Shown here: positions 7,742 through 16,607 of the stretch, piece by piece
Position numbering within the stretch: position 1 is the first letter of the stretch
Layout of the letters: every line of letters begins with the position of its first letter
Origin: Deltaproteobacteria bacterium
GTDB taxonomy: Bacteria; UBA10199; SPLOWO2-01-44-7
Assembly (NCBI GenBank): GCA_023265595.1
Contig: JAHFSU010000011.1
Span: forward strand, 1-55,551
Reading direction: 5' to 3'
Length of the DNA: 55,551 nucleotides
Program-made: the position numbers and the translations under genes
Notes under the pieces: model-generated
Seen by the model: only the letters and a program-made list of their open reading frames with translations
Database searches by the model: none
What the model was told of the DNA's origin: nothing

Positions 7742-9512
7742 TCGCTTCCGATACTTTAACAACCCCACTTTTTTCCAAAGCGGCCACAACATGCTGCACA
7801 CCGCCTCCTTTTGTATTCACGATGTGAAAATGGCCGGACGCATCTTTTTTCATCTCAACAGAAAAATAGAGACGGGGAATCTCGGCCCCTTCCGCAGAAA
7901 CAGAATCGAGACAACGAAACGCTCCCTTCCCGACATCGTGTCCTATGAGAAAAAAATGATCCCGACCTCCGGACAATGCGGCAAGTTCCCACGGGGTCAT
8001 GGTCGCCAAAAGGGTATGGTTCTGAAAACGGTGTCCCTTTCGTTGCCGCTGTTTTGATGTTTTGTCCACTCTATCCAAAATTTCTTTCGAAACCTGTACA
8101 TCTTTTGATTGTGCCAAATATTTTAAGGCGACAGCAACAGAAAGGCCACAAGGGGTTGGCAAAACATTCAAAACAATGTGATCCCCTTCGACTAAGATAT
8201 CACACACAATATGAAAATAACGTCCGGAACCTCTTTTTTTGTTCGCATCGGTAACGATGTCAAAAGATCTCAAACTCTCTTCTTGAATAATGCCGACCAA
8301 TTCGACTTGTCGATGCCCCTCAATCAATTCTCTTAAATCGGCTGTATGCAGACCCGCAAGGTCTTCCGGCTTTTGATAGTTCTGAAGCACCCCGTGTTTG
8401 TTTCTTAACCATCTCCATGTCACTTTGTAATCTTGAGGAGGGGGCGGAACAATGGTTCTCGATTTTTTTAACATAGTTCCCCACCGTGCCCTGTCAAATC
8501 CCGCCTTGGCCATCACCTTTCCCATTTCTTCGGCTGTCAAATAGCGCCTCAACTCATCCACCACCTCTTTTGAAGAAGACAGGCCCTCTGCCAATTCGGT
8601 GAATTCAGCCTCGATCAATCGTTTTTGCAACCTCCCCCTAAATTTTTCAGCGGCCTTTACTTCCCACTGACGGGTTCGCTCATCACTTACCGAAAATAGT
8701 TTTCCAACTAGCTCTCCGGCTACAACAGAACGCAAAATGAAAGCCTCTTTGGAACGTTGGCTGATTGTTGGGTCTGCGATCAGATCATACATGGCATAAC
8801 CGACAGCCAAAATAAGTGCATGGCTTCTTTCTCTTTCTTCATAAGTATTGGAAGAGAGCCGACTCCAAATGGAAAATGTTTCAGAATCTCTCGCATCATC
8901 GAAAACTCTGTCGACATGTCTATTCAGGCCGCGCCGGGCGACCTCTTCATCAATAGCCCGCCTCCTGACATCTTGATCTTTTTCTCCGACAAGGTGTAAT
9001 AGGGCAGTCCGTTTTGCATTGAGCAAATCGTGGATGACCGGATCGACATCGGCAATAAAGCGCTCCAAATAAGAGGGAAAATATTTTCTGGCAAAACCAG
9101 AGAGGGAAAGCCCTTTATCGACATCCCATTTCCATTCAATGACAAATAAAACAAAGGCGGCCTTGGTCAGAAGAAAAATATCTTCAAAATCAACGGGGGC
9201 CTTTTTTCTTCTACAAATGCTGACAAAGCGAGCGGCAAAACCACGGATGAGCGGTTCTGCCTGCTTGACCAAATCCTCCGCAACGGTACCAGGGGAAACG
9301 GCACCGGCTTCCAGCAATCTCTTTTCTTCAGACCCAAGTGAACCGAGTTTGCCTGCAAGGGTATCGAGTTTTGATCTTGTTGCCTGAGCGCCGGTCGGTT
9401 CCAGCATGACAAAACTGTCCATGGGGGTTGAGGCGGCAAGAGGCATGGCGCCATAAGAAAACGGAGTGGCCAAAGGAGGAACAACTGTAATAGGGAAAAT
9501 GGCTGTAACCAT
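7656..9512 (-). CDS. Divergent sigma-70-like protein with a long unknown C-terminal region
   Basis: A 618-residue protein with no clear name. Residues about 80-160 resemble sigma region 2: LVKQAEPLIRGFAARF, then DFEDIFLLTKAAFVLF, then EWKWDVDKGLSLSGFARKYF, in the order of the core-binding and -10-reading helices. Residues about 250-295 resemble region 4: SKEAFILR, then LFSVSDERTRQWEVKAAEKF, close to the usual VSRERVRQIEAKALRKLR recognition helix. The aromatic -10 residues of standard sigmas are only partly kept. Residues 300-618 match nothing I know. The first 60 residues are Pro/Ala-rich. Second gene of an operon; its ATG is 3 bases past the upstream stop. It could be a functional alternative sigma, an anti-sigma mimic, or a relic. 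Confidence 0.55.
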   Translation of the reverse strand: MVTAIFPITVVPPLATPFSYGAMPLAASTPMDSFVMLEPTGAQATRSKLDTLAGKLGSLGSEEKRLLEAGAVSPGTVAEDLVKQAEPLIRGFAARFVSICRRKKAPVDFEDIFLLTKAAFVLFVIEWKWDVDKGLSLSGFARKYFPSYLERFIADVDPVIHDLLNAKRTALLHLVGEKDQDVRRRAIDEEVARRGLNRHVDRVFDDARDSETFSIWSRLSSNTYEERERSHALILAVGYAMYDLIADPTISQRSKEAFILRSVVAGELVGKLFSVSDERTRQWEVKAAEKFRGRLQKRLIEAEFTELAEGLSSSKEVVDELRRYLTAEEMGKVMAKAGFDRARWGTMLKKSRTIVPPPPQDYKVTWRWLRNKHGVLQNYQKPEDLAGLHTADLRELIEGHRQVELVGIIQEESLRSFDIVTDANKKRGSGRYFHIVCDILVEGDHIVLNVLPTPCGLSVAVALKYLAQSKDVQVSKEILDRVDKTSKQRQRKGHRFQNHTLLATMTPWELAALSGGRDHFFLIGHDVGKGAFRCLDSVSAEGAEIPRLYFSVEMKKDASGHFHIVNTKGGGVQHVVAALEKSGVVKVSEATKTEIAWRLYRSGRGPKPDSLQELPQVA

Positions 9513-9515
9513 GTG

Positions 9516-10739
9516 TTATGTTATTTCATCGACCGGCATCGAGAGAACTGCACGTTGATGAGGAGTCCCCTTTTTCAAAATTATCTGTTTCAATCTTGTT
9601 GCTGCTTTAATGCCGATGTGTGAAAAAACAGCGATCAATCTTAATATAAGCTCATGATCCATTTCATCCTCTTGAGAAGAATGTTGTTTGATAAAGCATT
9701 TGGTATGTTCCCAGAGCAATGAAACCTGTTCCGATTGTTTTCTAAAACCCTCAAGTATGAGGAGGTTGCAAACCATTGCAAAAAAAGAAGTTACGGACTG
9801 CAGGTCGATGATCTGTGAAACGAAATCCCCTTCTCTTCTGTCACAAATAATGTGGGTCAGTAAAATGATGTCTTGTCTTCGCCCCTCTCTGACAGCCTCT
9901 CTTAAGGCCGACCAGACTTGCTCTGTCGACATTTTTGCAAAGCCCGAAATAATTTTCCGGACACTGTCCTCATATTTAGAATATTTTGTTGTGGCCTCTC
10001 GTGCCACAACCGGATCGGAGGAGAATCTTTGGATATCAAACAAAACGCCGGCAAAAATACCCCCATCACCACCTGACCGTTGTTCCTGTTGGATAGATTC
10101 TGCAAGCCATTGAATATCGGCCATGGTTGCCGAAGGGGGATCGACGTAGAGCCTGCCGAAACGGATCTCATTTTCCCAAAGGCCTTTTTTATCGGCCCCA
10201 TCCAAAATTTCATGCATCACCAGCGTTAGTTCTTGATAAAAGGGGTCAGCGTTGGCGAAACGTTTCCGAACATCATTCAAAGTAACCAACACGCCGCGCC
10301 AACTTAAGTCATCTTCACGAATTCTTCTCAAAGCCAAATTTTTAAGTTGCGATAAAAATTGGGAATCCCCGCCAGTGGCAACAAAGTGTCGGATGATGTC
10401 TTGCGGTGAGGTCCCCCCTGCCAGCAAAATATTCGTTCGAACTCCTTTTTTGCCAGCCCCCGAAAAGAGATCTGTCTCCATAAATGAAGCGGCGGCCCCT
10501 TTCTCAGGATTGCCTCGATTCGCCGATACTAATTCTCCCGCCAGCAGAAGTGATGCGGCGCTGGGGGCAAAGGCTTTAGCCCCCAAAAATGGCACCGATG
10601 GAGGGGTGTTGATGATGCCCACAATGTCAGGAAAAGGGATAAAACTGGGTCGCGCCAAAGCGATATCGGATAAAAGAGAAGGGGGCCGAAAACCCTCCAG
10701 TTGGGCAAATGGCAATAGTGCGGTTAAAGCAACACCCAT
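9516..10739 (-). CDS. Unknown 407-residue protein, partner gene of the sigma-like protein
   Basis: I do not recognise this protein. Residues 1-70 are Pro/Ala/Leu-rich and low in charge, similar in style to the start of the downstream sigma-like protein. From about 100 to 400 it is predicted by eye to be mostly alpha-helical with many charged residues, possibly helical repeats. The start ATG has a strong Shine-Dalgarno (GGAGG, 6 bases upstream). A FliA-like promoter motif lies 22 bases further up (10761-10787). Only 3 bases separate its stop from the next start, so the two proteins are probably made together. A role as chaperone or inhibitor of the sigma-like protein is conceivable from context alone. 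Confidence 0.6.
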   Translation of the reverse strand: MGVALTALLPFAQLEGFRPPSLLSDIALARPSFIPFPDIVGIINTPPSVPFLGAKAFAPSAASLLLAGELVSANRGNPEKGAAASFMETDLFSGAGKKGVRTNILLAGGTSPQDIIRHFVATGGDSQFLSQLKNLALRRIREDDLSWRGVLVTLNDVRKRFANADPFYQELTLVMHEILDGADKKGLWENEIRFGRLYVDPPSATMADIQWLAESIQQEQRSGGDGGIFAGVLFDIQRFSSDPVVAREATTKYSKYEDSVRKIISGFAKMSTEQVWSALREAVREGRRQDIILLTHIICDRREGDFVSQIIDLQSVTSFFAMVCNLLILEGFRKQSEQVSLLWEHTKCFIKQHSSQEDEMDHELILRLIAVFSHIGIKAATRLKQIILKKGTPHQRAVLSMPVDEIT

Positions 10740-10760
10740 AAAAATCCTCCGTTATTACTA

Positions 10761-10787
10761 TTATCGGCAATAGGCTAAAAAAGTTGC
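10761..10787 (-). promoter_or_regulatory. FliA-like promoter motif, copy A
   Basis: Minus strand: GCAACTTT, 11 bases, then GCCGATAA. GCCGATAA is the -10 consensus of sigma-28 (FliA), and the -35 to -10 gap fits that class; the -35 half matches its TAAAGTTT at 5 of 8 positions. The strong Shine-Dalgarno and ATG of the 407-residue gene follow. Copies B (12090-12116) and C (40540-40568) share the motif and a TAGT a few bases downstream. Confidence 0.5.
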
Positions 10788-10839
10788 GTCTTTACAACAT
10801 TTTTTAGGGGGGTAGAATTGCAGGCGTGGAAGGAGGGTT

Positions 10840-11085
10840 ATGGATGACAAAACCTTTAAAACCCTTTTTGACCAAAATCGAGAGAAAATTTTCGAGGCGT
10901 GGAATAAATTAAGCGATCAAGATTTAGATGAAATTAGAGGTGATTTAAGCCGATTTTTGAAGAAGGTCTCTTCTATTTATAAAACCCCGGACACGATCAT
11001 TTTAAAGGAGCTCGATGCGGTCAAGAAAAACGTCGATGAAGGGATCAGCGCTGATTATGCCCCCCATCTCGATCCACGAGAGTAG
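10840..11085 (+). CDS. Small CsbD-like stress protein
   Basis: An 81-residue acidic, helical protein. The core IFEAWNKLSDQDLDEIRGDL (17-36) parallels the CsbD family pattern W..LTD.DL..I.G, and the following FLKKVSSIYKT resembles its L..K.Q..YG helix. CsbD proteins are small stress-induced proteins without known enzymatic activity. The ATG is preceded by an excellent ribosome site (AGGAGGG). It is transcribed away from the 407-residue gene. The C-terminal 25 residues have no family match. Confidence 0.6.
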   Translation: MDDKTFKTLFDQNREKIFEAWNKLSDQDLDEIRGDLSRFLKKVSSIYKTPDTIILKELDAVKKNVDEGISADYAPHLDPRE

Positions 11086-11112
11086 AGGGGACTGTTGAAA
11101 AAGTGTCACCTA

Positions 11113-11129
11113 GTGCCTGGCACTATATG
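11113..11129. repeat. Dispersed palindrome GTGCCTGGCAC-TATATG, copy 1
   Basis: The 17 bases GTGCCTGGCACTATATG contain the perfect palindrome GTGCC-T-GGCAC. The identical 17 bases recur at 39514-39530. This copy lies 27 bases past the CsbD-like stop. It resembles REP-type palindromes that are mobilised by IS200-like (RAYT) transposases; none is encoded here. Confidence 0.6.
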
Positions 11130-11154
11130 CTAAAGTTTAGCTTTAAATCCATGA

Positions 11155-11187
11155 AACAAAAAACCCACTGTTGCTCAGTGGGTTTTC
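11155..11187 (-). terminator. Intrinsic terminator of the structured RNA
   Basis: Minus strand: stem AACCCACTG, loop AGCAA, stem CAGTGGGTT, followed by a run of T (six in all). Read on the plus strand only four T follow, so the minus strand is favoured, though it may act in both directions and also end the CsbD-like transcript. Confidence 0.75.
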
Positions 11188-11775
11188 TACAAGCGCTCAA
11201 ATAATCGTTTAGGTTAGTGGCTTATTCGTTTCTCCAGAGTTTTTATCTCAGATGTAGGCGGCCTCCCTTTCGAGTGCCTTTATCTCTCTTGCGCTTTATT
11301 TTTTGGGTTCGTACGGCCCAAAACCTGCGTTTCAGAGATTAGATTCCATCACCTGAAGACAGTAACTTTTGCTTGACCGGATCGCCAAGCTTTGGTTGCC
11401 AATCCTCTCGTGAAATTTCCTTTGGACTTATAAGGTTCTTTCAGAAATTTGAGGGGCACTGCTTCCAGCACCTCATCCTCTTTCACCCTTAGCAACCTCC
11501 CTTGCCCTAGAGTTCGGGAGATCACTGAATCTTAGAGTCTTGCTCTTGTCTCTGATATCGAACACCCTGTTGGATGCCCGACCCCTTTTTAGCCCCTTGT
11601 TCCGGTTCGCCCTCAACCTTTAAGAAACAGACTACCTTTAGTTCCGGTTCCCCCATAAACCAGAAAGCATTACTGCCTCTTGATATATGGTTCAAAGCTT
11701 GCCTGCCTCAGCCTTACGTAGATTGAGCGACCACTTCGGTTGCCACTCCTAAACGATTACTTGATAGCTTGTCAA
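11155..11775 (-). ncRNA. Candidate large structured non-coding RNA, about 610 nt
   Basis: No plausible reading frame fills this block. Its ends pair in a long terminal helix: on the minus strand CAAGC, TCAA, TAATCGTTTAGG and GTGGC (from 11771) meet GCCAC, CCTAAACGATTA, TTGA and GCTTG (ending 11190), with only small bulges. A terminator follows at once. Inside are hairpins such as GGTGCT/AGTGCC around 11455-11472 and CATCC/GGGTG near 11561-11575. Both need G-U pairs on the minus strand and would be mismatched on the plus strand, so the RNA is probably minus-sense. The sequence GAACCGGAAC occurs twice. It does not show RNase P, tmRNA, 6S or rRNA signatures. A known giant class (GOLLD, ROOL, OLE) cannot be excluded by eye. 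Confidence 0.65.
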
Positions 11776-12089
11776 AGAACTTACTTTTTTCACATCAACA
11801 ACAAGGCTGGTTTTACTGGAATCAAAAAATCGCGCAATACTATTTTTTTGAACCGACCGCTAATGCAGTACTGGCGCGGAGAAAAAATTTAAGAAATCGG
11901 TTTGCCTTTTTGTTATTTTTTTGGCGACGGCAATGTATCGAAATAACCAGTTAGAAATTATAAGATTTTTGGATAATGTCCTACCGAACGATTTTGGGAA
12001 TGGCATCCAAAAGGAAGGCAACGAGCTTCATTCCTGTGGCAAATCCAATAAAATAGCCTATTAGGCGATGATAAGCCCTCATACTATTG
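11776..12089. other. Non-coding leader region between motif B and the structured RNA
   Basis: About 310 bases, AT-rich, with several T-runs. The only open frames are short and lack a ribosome site. On the minus strand CTTATAATTTC near 11964 gives a good TATAAT -10 but no clear -35 at 17 bases. It may be the 5' leader of the structured RNA if transcription starts at motif B, or may hold the RNA's own promoter. Confidence 0.4.
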
Positions 12090-12116
12090 TTATCGGCAGG
12101 TCTCAAAAAAAGTTGC
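12090..12116 (-). promoter_or_regulatory. FliA-like promoter motif, copy B
   Basis: Minus strand: GCAACTTT, 11 bases, GCCGATAA, exactly the spacing of copy A, then TAGT. It begins on the base after the thioesterase stop codon and points into the 1 kb non-coding block that holds the structured RNA. No protein gene lies downstream on this strand for about 1.3 kb. Confidence 0.45.
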
Positions 12117-12527
12117 CTACATTTTGATCATTTTGCGTTTTAGGGCTTCTGGGACGGGATAGGAGAGCATCTTGTCGTAATCAAACATCACCTGAATGGT
12201 GTAGCCTTGGGCCAGAAGTTTTCCGGTCTTGGCGTTTTTCATTTCATAATCGATCCGAAAACTGGTGTTGCCGATCGAGGTGGTCCCCATCTCGATCGCG
12301 ATATCATCGTTGATATAAGCCGGAGCCTTGTAATCACAATGAGCTGCCGCGATGATAAAGGGAATGGATTTAAAATCGTCCCCCGCTTTCATCCCCAGCT
12401 TTTCAAAATACTCCACCCTCGCCTGCTCAAAGAAAGAAAAATAGGCGGCGTGATTCATATGCTGGTGCATGTCGCAGTCACTGTAACGCACTCTATCCCG
12501 ATAAATGAATTCGAATTGTTTTGTCAT
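12117..12527 (-). CDS. Hotdog-fold acyl-CoA thioesterase (YbgC/FadM-like)
   Basis: A 136-residue protein of the 4-hydroxybenzoyl-CoA thioesterase family, which hydrolyses acyl-CoA thioesters in the cytoplasm. RVRYSDCDMHQHMNHAAYFSFFEQARVEYFEK (12-43) matches the family pattern, including the catalytic Asp19 and the H.N.A.Y...E.AR.E block. Length is typical (130-140). It diverges from the alpha/beta hydrolase gene with only 23 bases between start codons, so their promoters must overlap each other's coding ends. Substrate unknown. Confidence 0.85.
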   Translation of the reverse strand: MTKQFEFIYRDRVRYSDCDMHQHMNHAAYFSFFEQARVEYFEKLGMKAGDDFKSIPFIIAAAHCDYKAPAYINDDIAIEMGTTSIGNTSFRIDYEMKNAKTGKLLAQGYTIQVMFDYDKMLSYPVPEALKRKMIKM

Positions 12528-12550
12528 GGGGCTTCCTTTATAGTGAAGCC

Positions 12551-13351
12551 ATGCCTACTTTTCAAGGAGTCTTTGGAAAAATCTTTTATACAATCCGCGG
12601 CAAGGGACTTCCGGTGTTTTTGATCCCCGGAATGGGGGCCTCCCATCAGGAGTGGTTTCAGCAGGTTCCGGTTTTAAGCAAACAGTTTCAAGTGATCACG
12701 TTCGATAACGCCGGTTCGGGAAAATCGGTCCATCCCGATTCCGAAATTTCGATTTTGGAGATGGCCGAAGATGTTCATCGGCTCCTGCAACACTTAAAAT
12801 TGGAGAAAGCGGTTTTGGTCGGCTCTTCGATGGGGGGATTGATTGCCCAGTGCTGTCTTGAAAAATATTTCGATAAAATTGCGGGGCTTGTTTTGTCGGC
12901 CACTTTTGGGCATGTCGATAATCACATCGTTCAAATTTTGTCGCCGCTTCTTCGCTCCCGACAATCTCCTAAAGTCCGCATTCGCAATGTTTTGCCTCTT
13001 CTGGTGTCGGAACAATTTATCAAAGAGAAGCTGGAGATTGCCAAACAATATGTGCAAAAAGCGGAAAAATTTGCCGCTCCCCGTGCCGTCTTGCAAAGAC
13101 AGGTTCGCGCGGTTTTAAATTTTACACCGCACCCGATTCAGCGCACCCACACCATTCCTATTTTAATTCTGGTCGGAAGTGACGATCCGATCACGCCGCC
13201 CGCCATGGCCTACGAAATTCAAAAGCGCTATTCCCATTCAAAGGTACACATTATCGAAGGTACAAAACATCTTCCCCATGTGGAAAGGGCCGAGGAATTT
13301 AATCGATTGATAGAAGATTTTCTTTCGTCATTGCGAACCCCAATGGGGTGA
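12551..13351 (+). CDS. Alpha/beta hydrolase
   Basis: A 266-residue serine hydrolase. An in-frame start at 12521 overlaps the divergent gene; ATG at 12551 (MPTFQGVFGK) fits the fold better. The oxyanion region is LIPGMGASHQEW, the nucleophile elbow VGSSMGGL (Ser93), the acid VGSDDPIT and the base EGTKHLPH. Fold members act on esters, lactones or other small substrates; none can be assigned. The last codons, TCA TTG CGA ACC CCA ATG GGG TGA, are the left arm of a dispersed inverted repeat (13327-13398), so the C-terminus has been rewritten by that repeat. Confidence 0.85.
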   Translation: MPTFQGVFGKIFYTIRGKGLPVFLIPGMGASHQEWFQQVPVLSKQFQVITFDNAGSGKSVHPDSEISILEMAEDVHRLLQHLKLEKAVLVGSSMGGLIAQCCLEKYFDKIAGLVLSATFGHVDNHIVQILSPLLRSRQSPKVRIRNVLPLLVSEQFIKEKLEIAKQYVQKAEKFAAPRAVLQRQVRAVLNFTPHPIQRTHTIPILILVGSDDPITPPAMAYEIQKRYSHSKVHIIEGTKHLPHVERAEEFNRLIEDFLSSLRTPMG

Positions 13352-13398
13352 AGCAATCTCAAGATTGCTTCGTCGGCCTACGGCCTTCTCGCAATGAC
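13327..13398. repeat. Inverted repeat of the GTCATTGCGA...GAAGCAATCT family (full two-arm copy)
   Basis: Left arm starts GTCATTGCGA and ends GAAGCAATCT; the right arm starts AGATTGCTTCG and ends TCGCAATGAC, so the arms pair end to end. The left arm encodes the last codons and stop of the upstream hydrolase, and the right arm ends 2 bases from the carB stop. One-arm copies occur at 42855-42899 and 44889-44933. Confidence 0.8.
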
Positions 13399-13400
13399 AG

Positions 13401-16400
13401 CTAAAGAACAGAAATGGGGATAGGAGTTAATCCCTCCCCCTTTGCCAAAAAAGCCATCGCCTGAACGGCCGCTTTTGCGGCCTGCATGTTGGTATAATAA
13501 GGAACACCCTTTTCCAGTGCGGTTCTTCGGATTAAAAAGGAATCGGCCACCTGTTTTCTTTCCAGCGTCGTATTGATCACGAGATCAATTCCCCCGCCTT
13601 GCAACATCTCGACAATATGCGGAGACCCTTCCTGAACCTTATGAATCCCCTCTGAAAAAATCCCATGGGCCGCCAGATAATTTTGAGTCCCGTGCGTTGT
13701 GACCAGCAAAAATCCGAGCCCAACAAGCGATTGGGCAAGGGGAACCGCTTCCGTTTTGTCCCCGTCATGCACACTGAGGAAAATCTTTTTGGAGCCAGAA
13801 GGAAAGGCTTGTCCTGCGGCAATTTGCGCCTTGGCATAGCCTTCCGCAAAACTTTTTCCGCGTCCCATCACTTCGCCGATAGAACACATCTCGGTCGATA
13901 AAATGGTATCGACATTGGGAAATTTGATGAAAGGAAAAACGGGGGATTTGACGGCGAAGAGCATTTGTTGCGGCCGTTTTTTGATCACCTCGTTAACTGG
14001 AATCCCTCCCAAAACTTTCGCAGCCAACTTGGCCCAAGGAATTCCCGTTGCCTTGGAGACAAAAGGAACGGTGCGTGAAGCCCGCGGATTCACTTCCAAT
14101 ACGTAAAGAATGTCGTTTTGAACGGCAAACTGGATATTCATGAGCCCTTTTATTTGCAAGGCCTTCCCCAACGCCACGGTCTGCTTTTCAATTTCGGCAA
14201 GGAGCTCTTTCGATAAGGTGTGCGGTGGAAGACAACAGGAGCTATCGCCGGAATGGATTCCGGCTTCCTCCACATGTTCCATGATCCCGGCCACAATAAT
14301 ATTTTGCCCATCACCGAGGGCATCCACATCGACTTCCGTCGCCTTTTTCAAAAAATGATCGATTAAAACAGGATGTCCATCGGCAACCAAAAATGCTTGA
14401 GTCAGACATTCTTCCAAATTTTTGTCGTCATGCACAACCACCATGGCGCGGCCCCCCAAAACGTAGGAGGGCCTTAGCAACAGAGGAAATCCGATGGAAT
14501 CGGCCAATGCCTTGGCCTCTTTCACATCATGAGCCAGCGCATTGGCCGGTTGTTTTAGGCCCAAGGCATCCAGAAGCAATTTGAATTTTTTCCGATCTTC
14601 GGCGCAATCGATATTTTCTGCCGAGGTCCCCAAAATGGGGATGCCGGCTTCGGCCAGAGAAACTGCCAGTTTGAGTGGCGTCTGCCCGCCGAACTGAATC
14701 ACCACCCCCTCCGGTTTTTCCTTCTCAAGAATATGCAGTACATCTTCCAATGTAAGCGGTTCAAAATAGAGCCGGTCGGAAATATCATAATCGGTGGAGA
14801 CCGTTTCCGGATTGCAATTAATCATGATCGTTTCAAAACCGGCGTCGCGAAAGGCCATGCAGGCATGAACACAGGCATAATCAAATTCGATTCCCTGCCC
14901 AATCCGGTTGGGGCCGCTCCCCAAAATAACAATTTTTTTTCGGGGACTCGGAGGAAACTCCTCTTCATTTTCATACGTGGAATAAAGATAGGGGGTAAAG
15001 GCTTCAAACTCCGCCGCACACGTATCGACCGTTTTATAGACCGGCCGGATATTATTTTTGTACCGGAACGCCCTCACCTCTTTTTCTTCACATTTTAAAA
15101 AAAGGCTGAGACGCTGGTCTGAAAAACCGTTTTGTTTCAACAGGGCGAGTTCTTCACGAGACATGCCCTGAAGATTTCTCCCTTTCAGCTCTTTTTCCAT
15201 CATCACAATCTGGTGAATCTGGTTTAAAAACCAAGGATCGATTTTGGTCATCTCATAAATGGCCTCAACGGAAGTTCCCTGCCAAAAAGCGTTGGCAATT
15301 TTCCAAAGGCGATTGGCCTTCGGTTTTTTCAGATCTTCTTCCAATGAAGGTTCCTTGGGGTCTCCCGGGCGGTCGAGCCCAAAATGCTTCACCTCCAGCG
15401 AACGAATCGCCTTTTGGAGCGATTCCTTGAAAGTGCGGCCAATCGCCATCACCTCCCCCACCGATTTCATTTGAGTGGTCAGTGTGGATGGTGTGGAGGG
15501 GAATTTTTCGAAATCGAATCGGGGAATTTTTGTTACGACATAATCGATCGACGGTTCAAAAGAGGCCGGTGTTTTTTTGGTGATGTCGTTCGGGAGCTCA
15601 TCCAAATGATAACCGACCGCTAATTTGGCCGCAATCTTGGCGATAGGAAAACCGGTCGCCTTGGAGGCCAGCGCTGAAGAGCGCGAAACGCGCGGATTGA
15701 TCTCAATCATCACCTGCTCACCGGTTTTGGGATTCACGGCAAACTGGATATTGCAACCGCCGGTATCGACACCGATCGCACGAATCGCCTTGATCGCCGA
15801 ATCGCGCATAATCTGATATTCTTTGTCGGTCAAAGTTTGGGCCGGCGCCACGGTAATGCTGTCACCCGTGTGAACCCCCATCGGATCGAGATTTTCAATC
15901 GAACAGATGATCACAACATTGTCTTTGCAATCGCGCATGACTTCGAGCTCAAATTCCTTCCAGCCTTCAACCGACTGCTCAACCAAAATCTGTTTGATGG
16001 GGCTTAAAGACAAACCCCAAGATGCAAAATTTTCAAACTCATAGGCATCATGCGCAATATTGCCGCCGGCGCCTCCCAATGTATAAGCGGGGCGAATCAC
16101 ACAAGGGAATTCGATTTTTGAGACCACCTCTCTGGCCTCTTCCATCGAATGAGCCAGACCGCTCGTGGGGACTTTTAAACCGATTGCGGTCATGCAATCT
16201 TTAAAGGCCTTCCGGTCTTCCGCTTTGTGAATCGCCTCAACGGAAGCCCCGATCAATCGAACATTCCCTTTTTGCAAAACACCGGCGCGATTCAAGTCCA
16301 TCGCTAAATTGAGGGCCGTTTGTCCCCCCACGGTGGGCAAAATGGCATCCGGTTTTTCTTTCTCAATAATTTTTGTCACACATTCGACGGTTAAAGGCTC

Positions 16401-16598
16401 AATGTAGGTGACATCGGCAAATTCCGGATCGGTCATGATCGTAGCCGGATTGGAATTGACCAAGACCGTTTGGAATCCTTCCTGTTTTAAGGCTTTGAGG
16501 GCCTGCGTTCCCGAATAATCAAACTCGCACGCCTGCCCGATCTGAATGGGGCCGCTTCCGATCACGAGAATTTTTTTAATGTCTGTGCGTTTGGGCAT
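13401..16598 (-). CDS. carB: Carbamoyl-phosphate synthase large subunit
   Basis: A 1065-residue enzyme (family about 1070) that makes carbamoyl phosphate from bicarbonate, ammonia and two ATP for pyrimidine and arginine synthesis. Two homologous halves are plain: the first opens [20 protein letters not shown] (8-27) and the second [20 protein letters not shown], each with an ATP-grasp domain. The C-terminal 130 residues form the MGS-like allosteric domain. It follows carA with 9 bases between and no strong ribosome site, suggesting coupled translation. lepA, lepB, carA and carB run as one co-directional block. Confidence 0.98.
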   Translation of the reverse strand: MPKRTDIKKILVIGSGPIQIGQACEFDYSGTQALKALKQEGFQTVLVNSNPATIMTDPEFADVTYIEPLTVECVTKIIEKEKPDAILPTVGGQTALNLAMDLNRAGVLQKGNVRLIGASVEAIHKAEDRKAFKDCMTAIGLKVPTSGLAHSMEEAREVVSKIEFPCVIRPAYTLGGAGGNIAHDAYEFENFASWGLSLSPIKQILVEQSVEGWKEFELEVMRDCKDNVVIICSIENLDPMGVHTGDSITVAPAQTLTDKEYQIMRDSAIKAIRAIGVDTGGCNIQFAVNPKTGEQVMIEINPRVSRSSALASKATGFPIAKIAAKLAVGYHLDELPNDITKKTPASFEPSIDYVVTKIPRFDFEKFPSTPSTLTTQMKSVGEVMAIGRTFKESLQKAIRSLEVKHFGLDRPGDPKEPSLEEDLKKPKANRLWKIANAFWQGTSVEAIYEMTKIDPWFLNQIHQIVMMEKELKGRNLQGMSREELALLKQNGFSDQRLSLFLKCEEKEVRAFRYKNNIRPVYKTVDTCAAEFEAFTPYLYSTYENEEEFPPSPRKKIVILGSGPNRIGQGIEFDYACVHACMAFRDAGFETIMINCNPETVSTDYDISDRLYFEPLTLEDVLHILEKEKPEGVVIQFGGQTPLKLAVSLAEAGIPILGTSAENIDCAEDRKKFKLLLDALGLKQPANALAHDVKEAKALADSIGFPLLLRPSYVLGGRAMVVVHDDKNLEECLTQAFLVADGHPVLIDHFLKKATEVDVDALGDGQNIIVAGIMEHVEEAGIHSGDSSCCLPPHTLSKELLAEIEKQTVALGKALQIKGLMNIQFAVQNDILYVLEVNPRASRTVPFVSKATGIPWAKLAAKVLGGIPVNEVIKKRPQQMLFAVKSPVFPFIKFPNVDTILSTEMCSIGEVMGRGKSFAEGYAKAQIAAGQAFPSGSKKIFLSVHDGDKTEAVPLAQSLVGLGFLLVTTHGTQNYLAAHGIFSEGIHKVQEGSPHIVEMLQGGGIDLVINTTLERKQVADSFLIRRTALEKGVPYYTNMQAAKAAVQAMAFLAKGEGLTPIPISVL

Positions 16599-16607
16599 AA
16601 ATTGTTG

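Noticed and set aside
11600-11660. AACAGACTA on the plus strand, like the R element of group I introns
   Set aside because: No matching S element pairs with it nearby, no conserved P and Q elements, and structure evidence favours the other strand.
11769-11954. 61-residue open frame in the non-coding block
   Set aside because: No ribosome site, biased composition (long Phe/Ala/Arg stretches) and overlap with the end of the RNA helix; probably chance.
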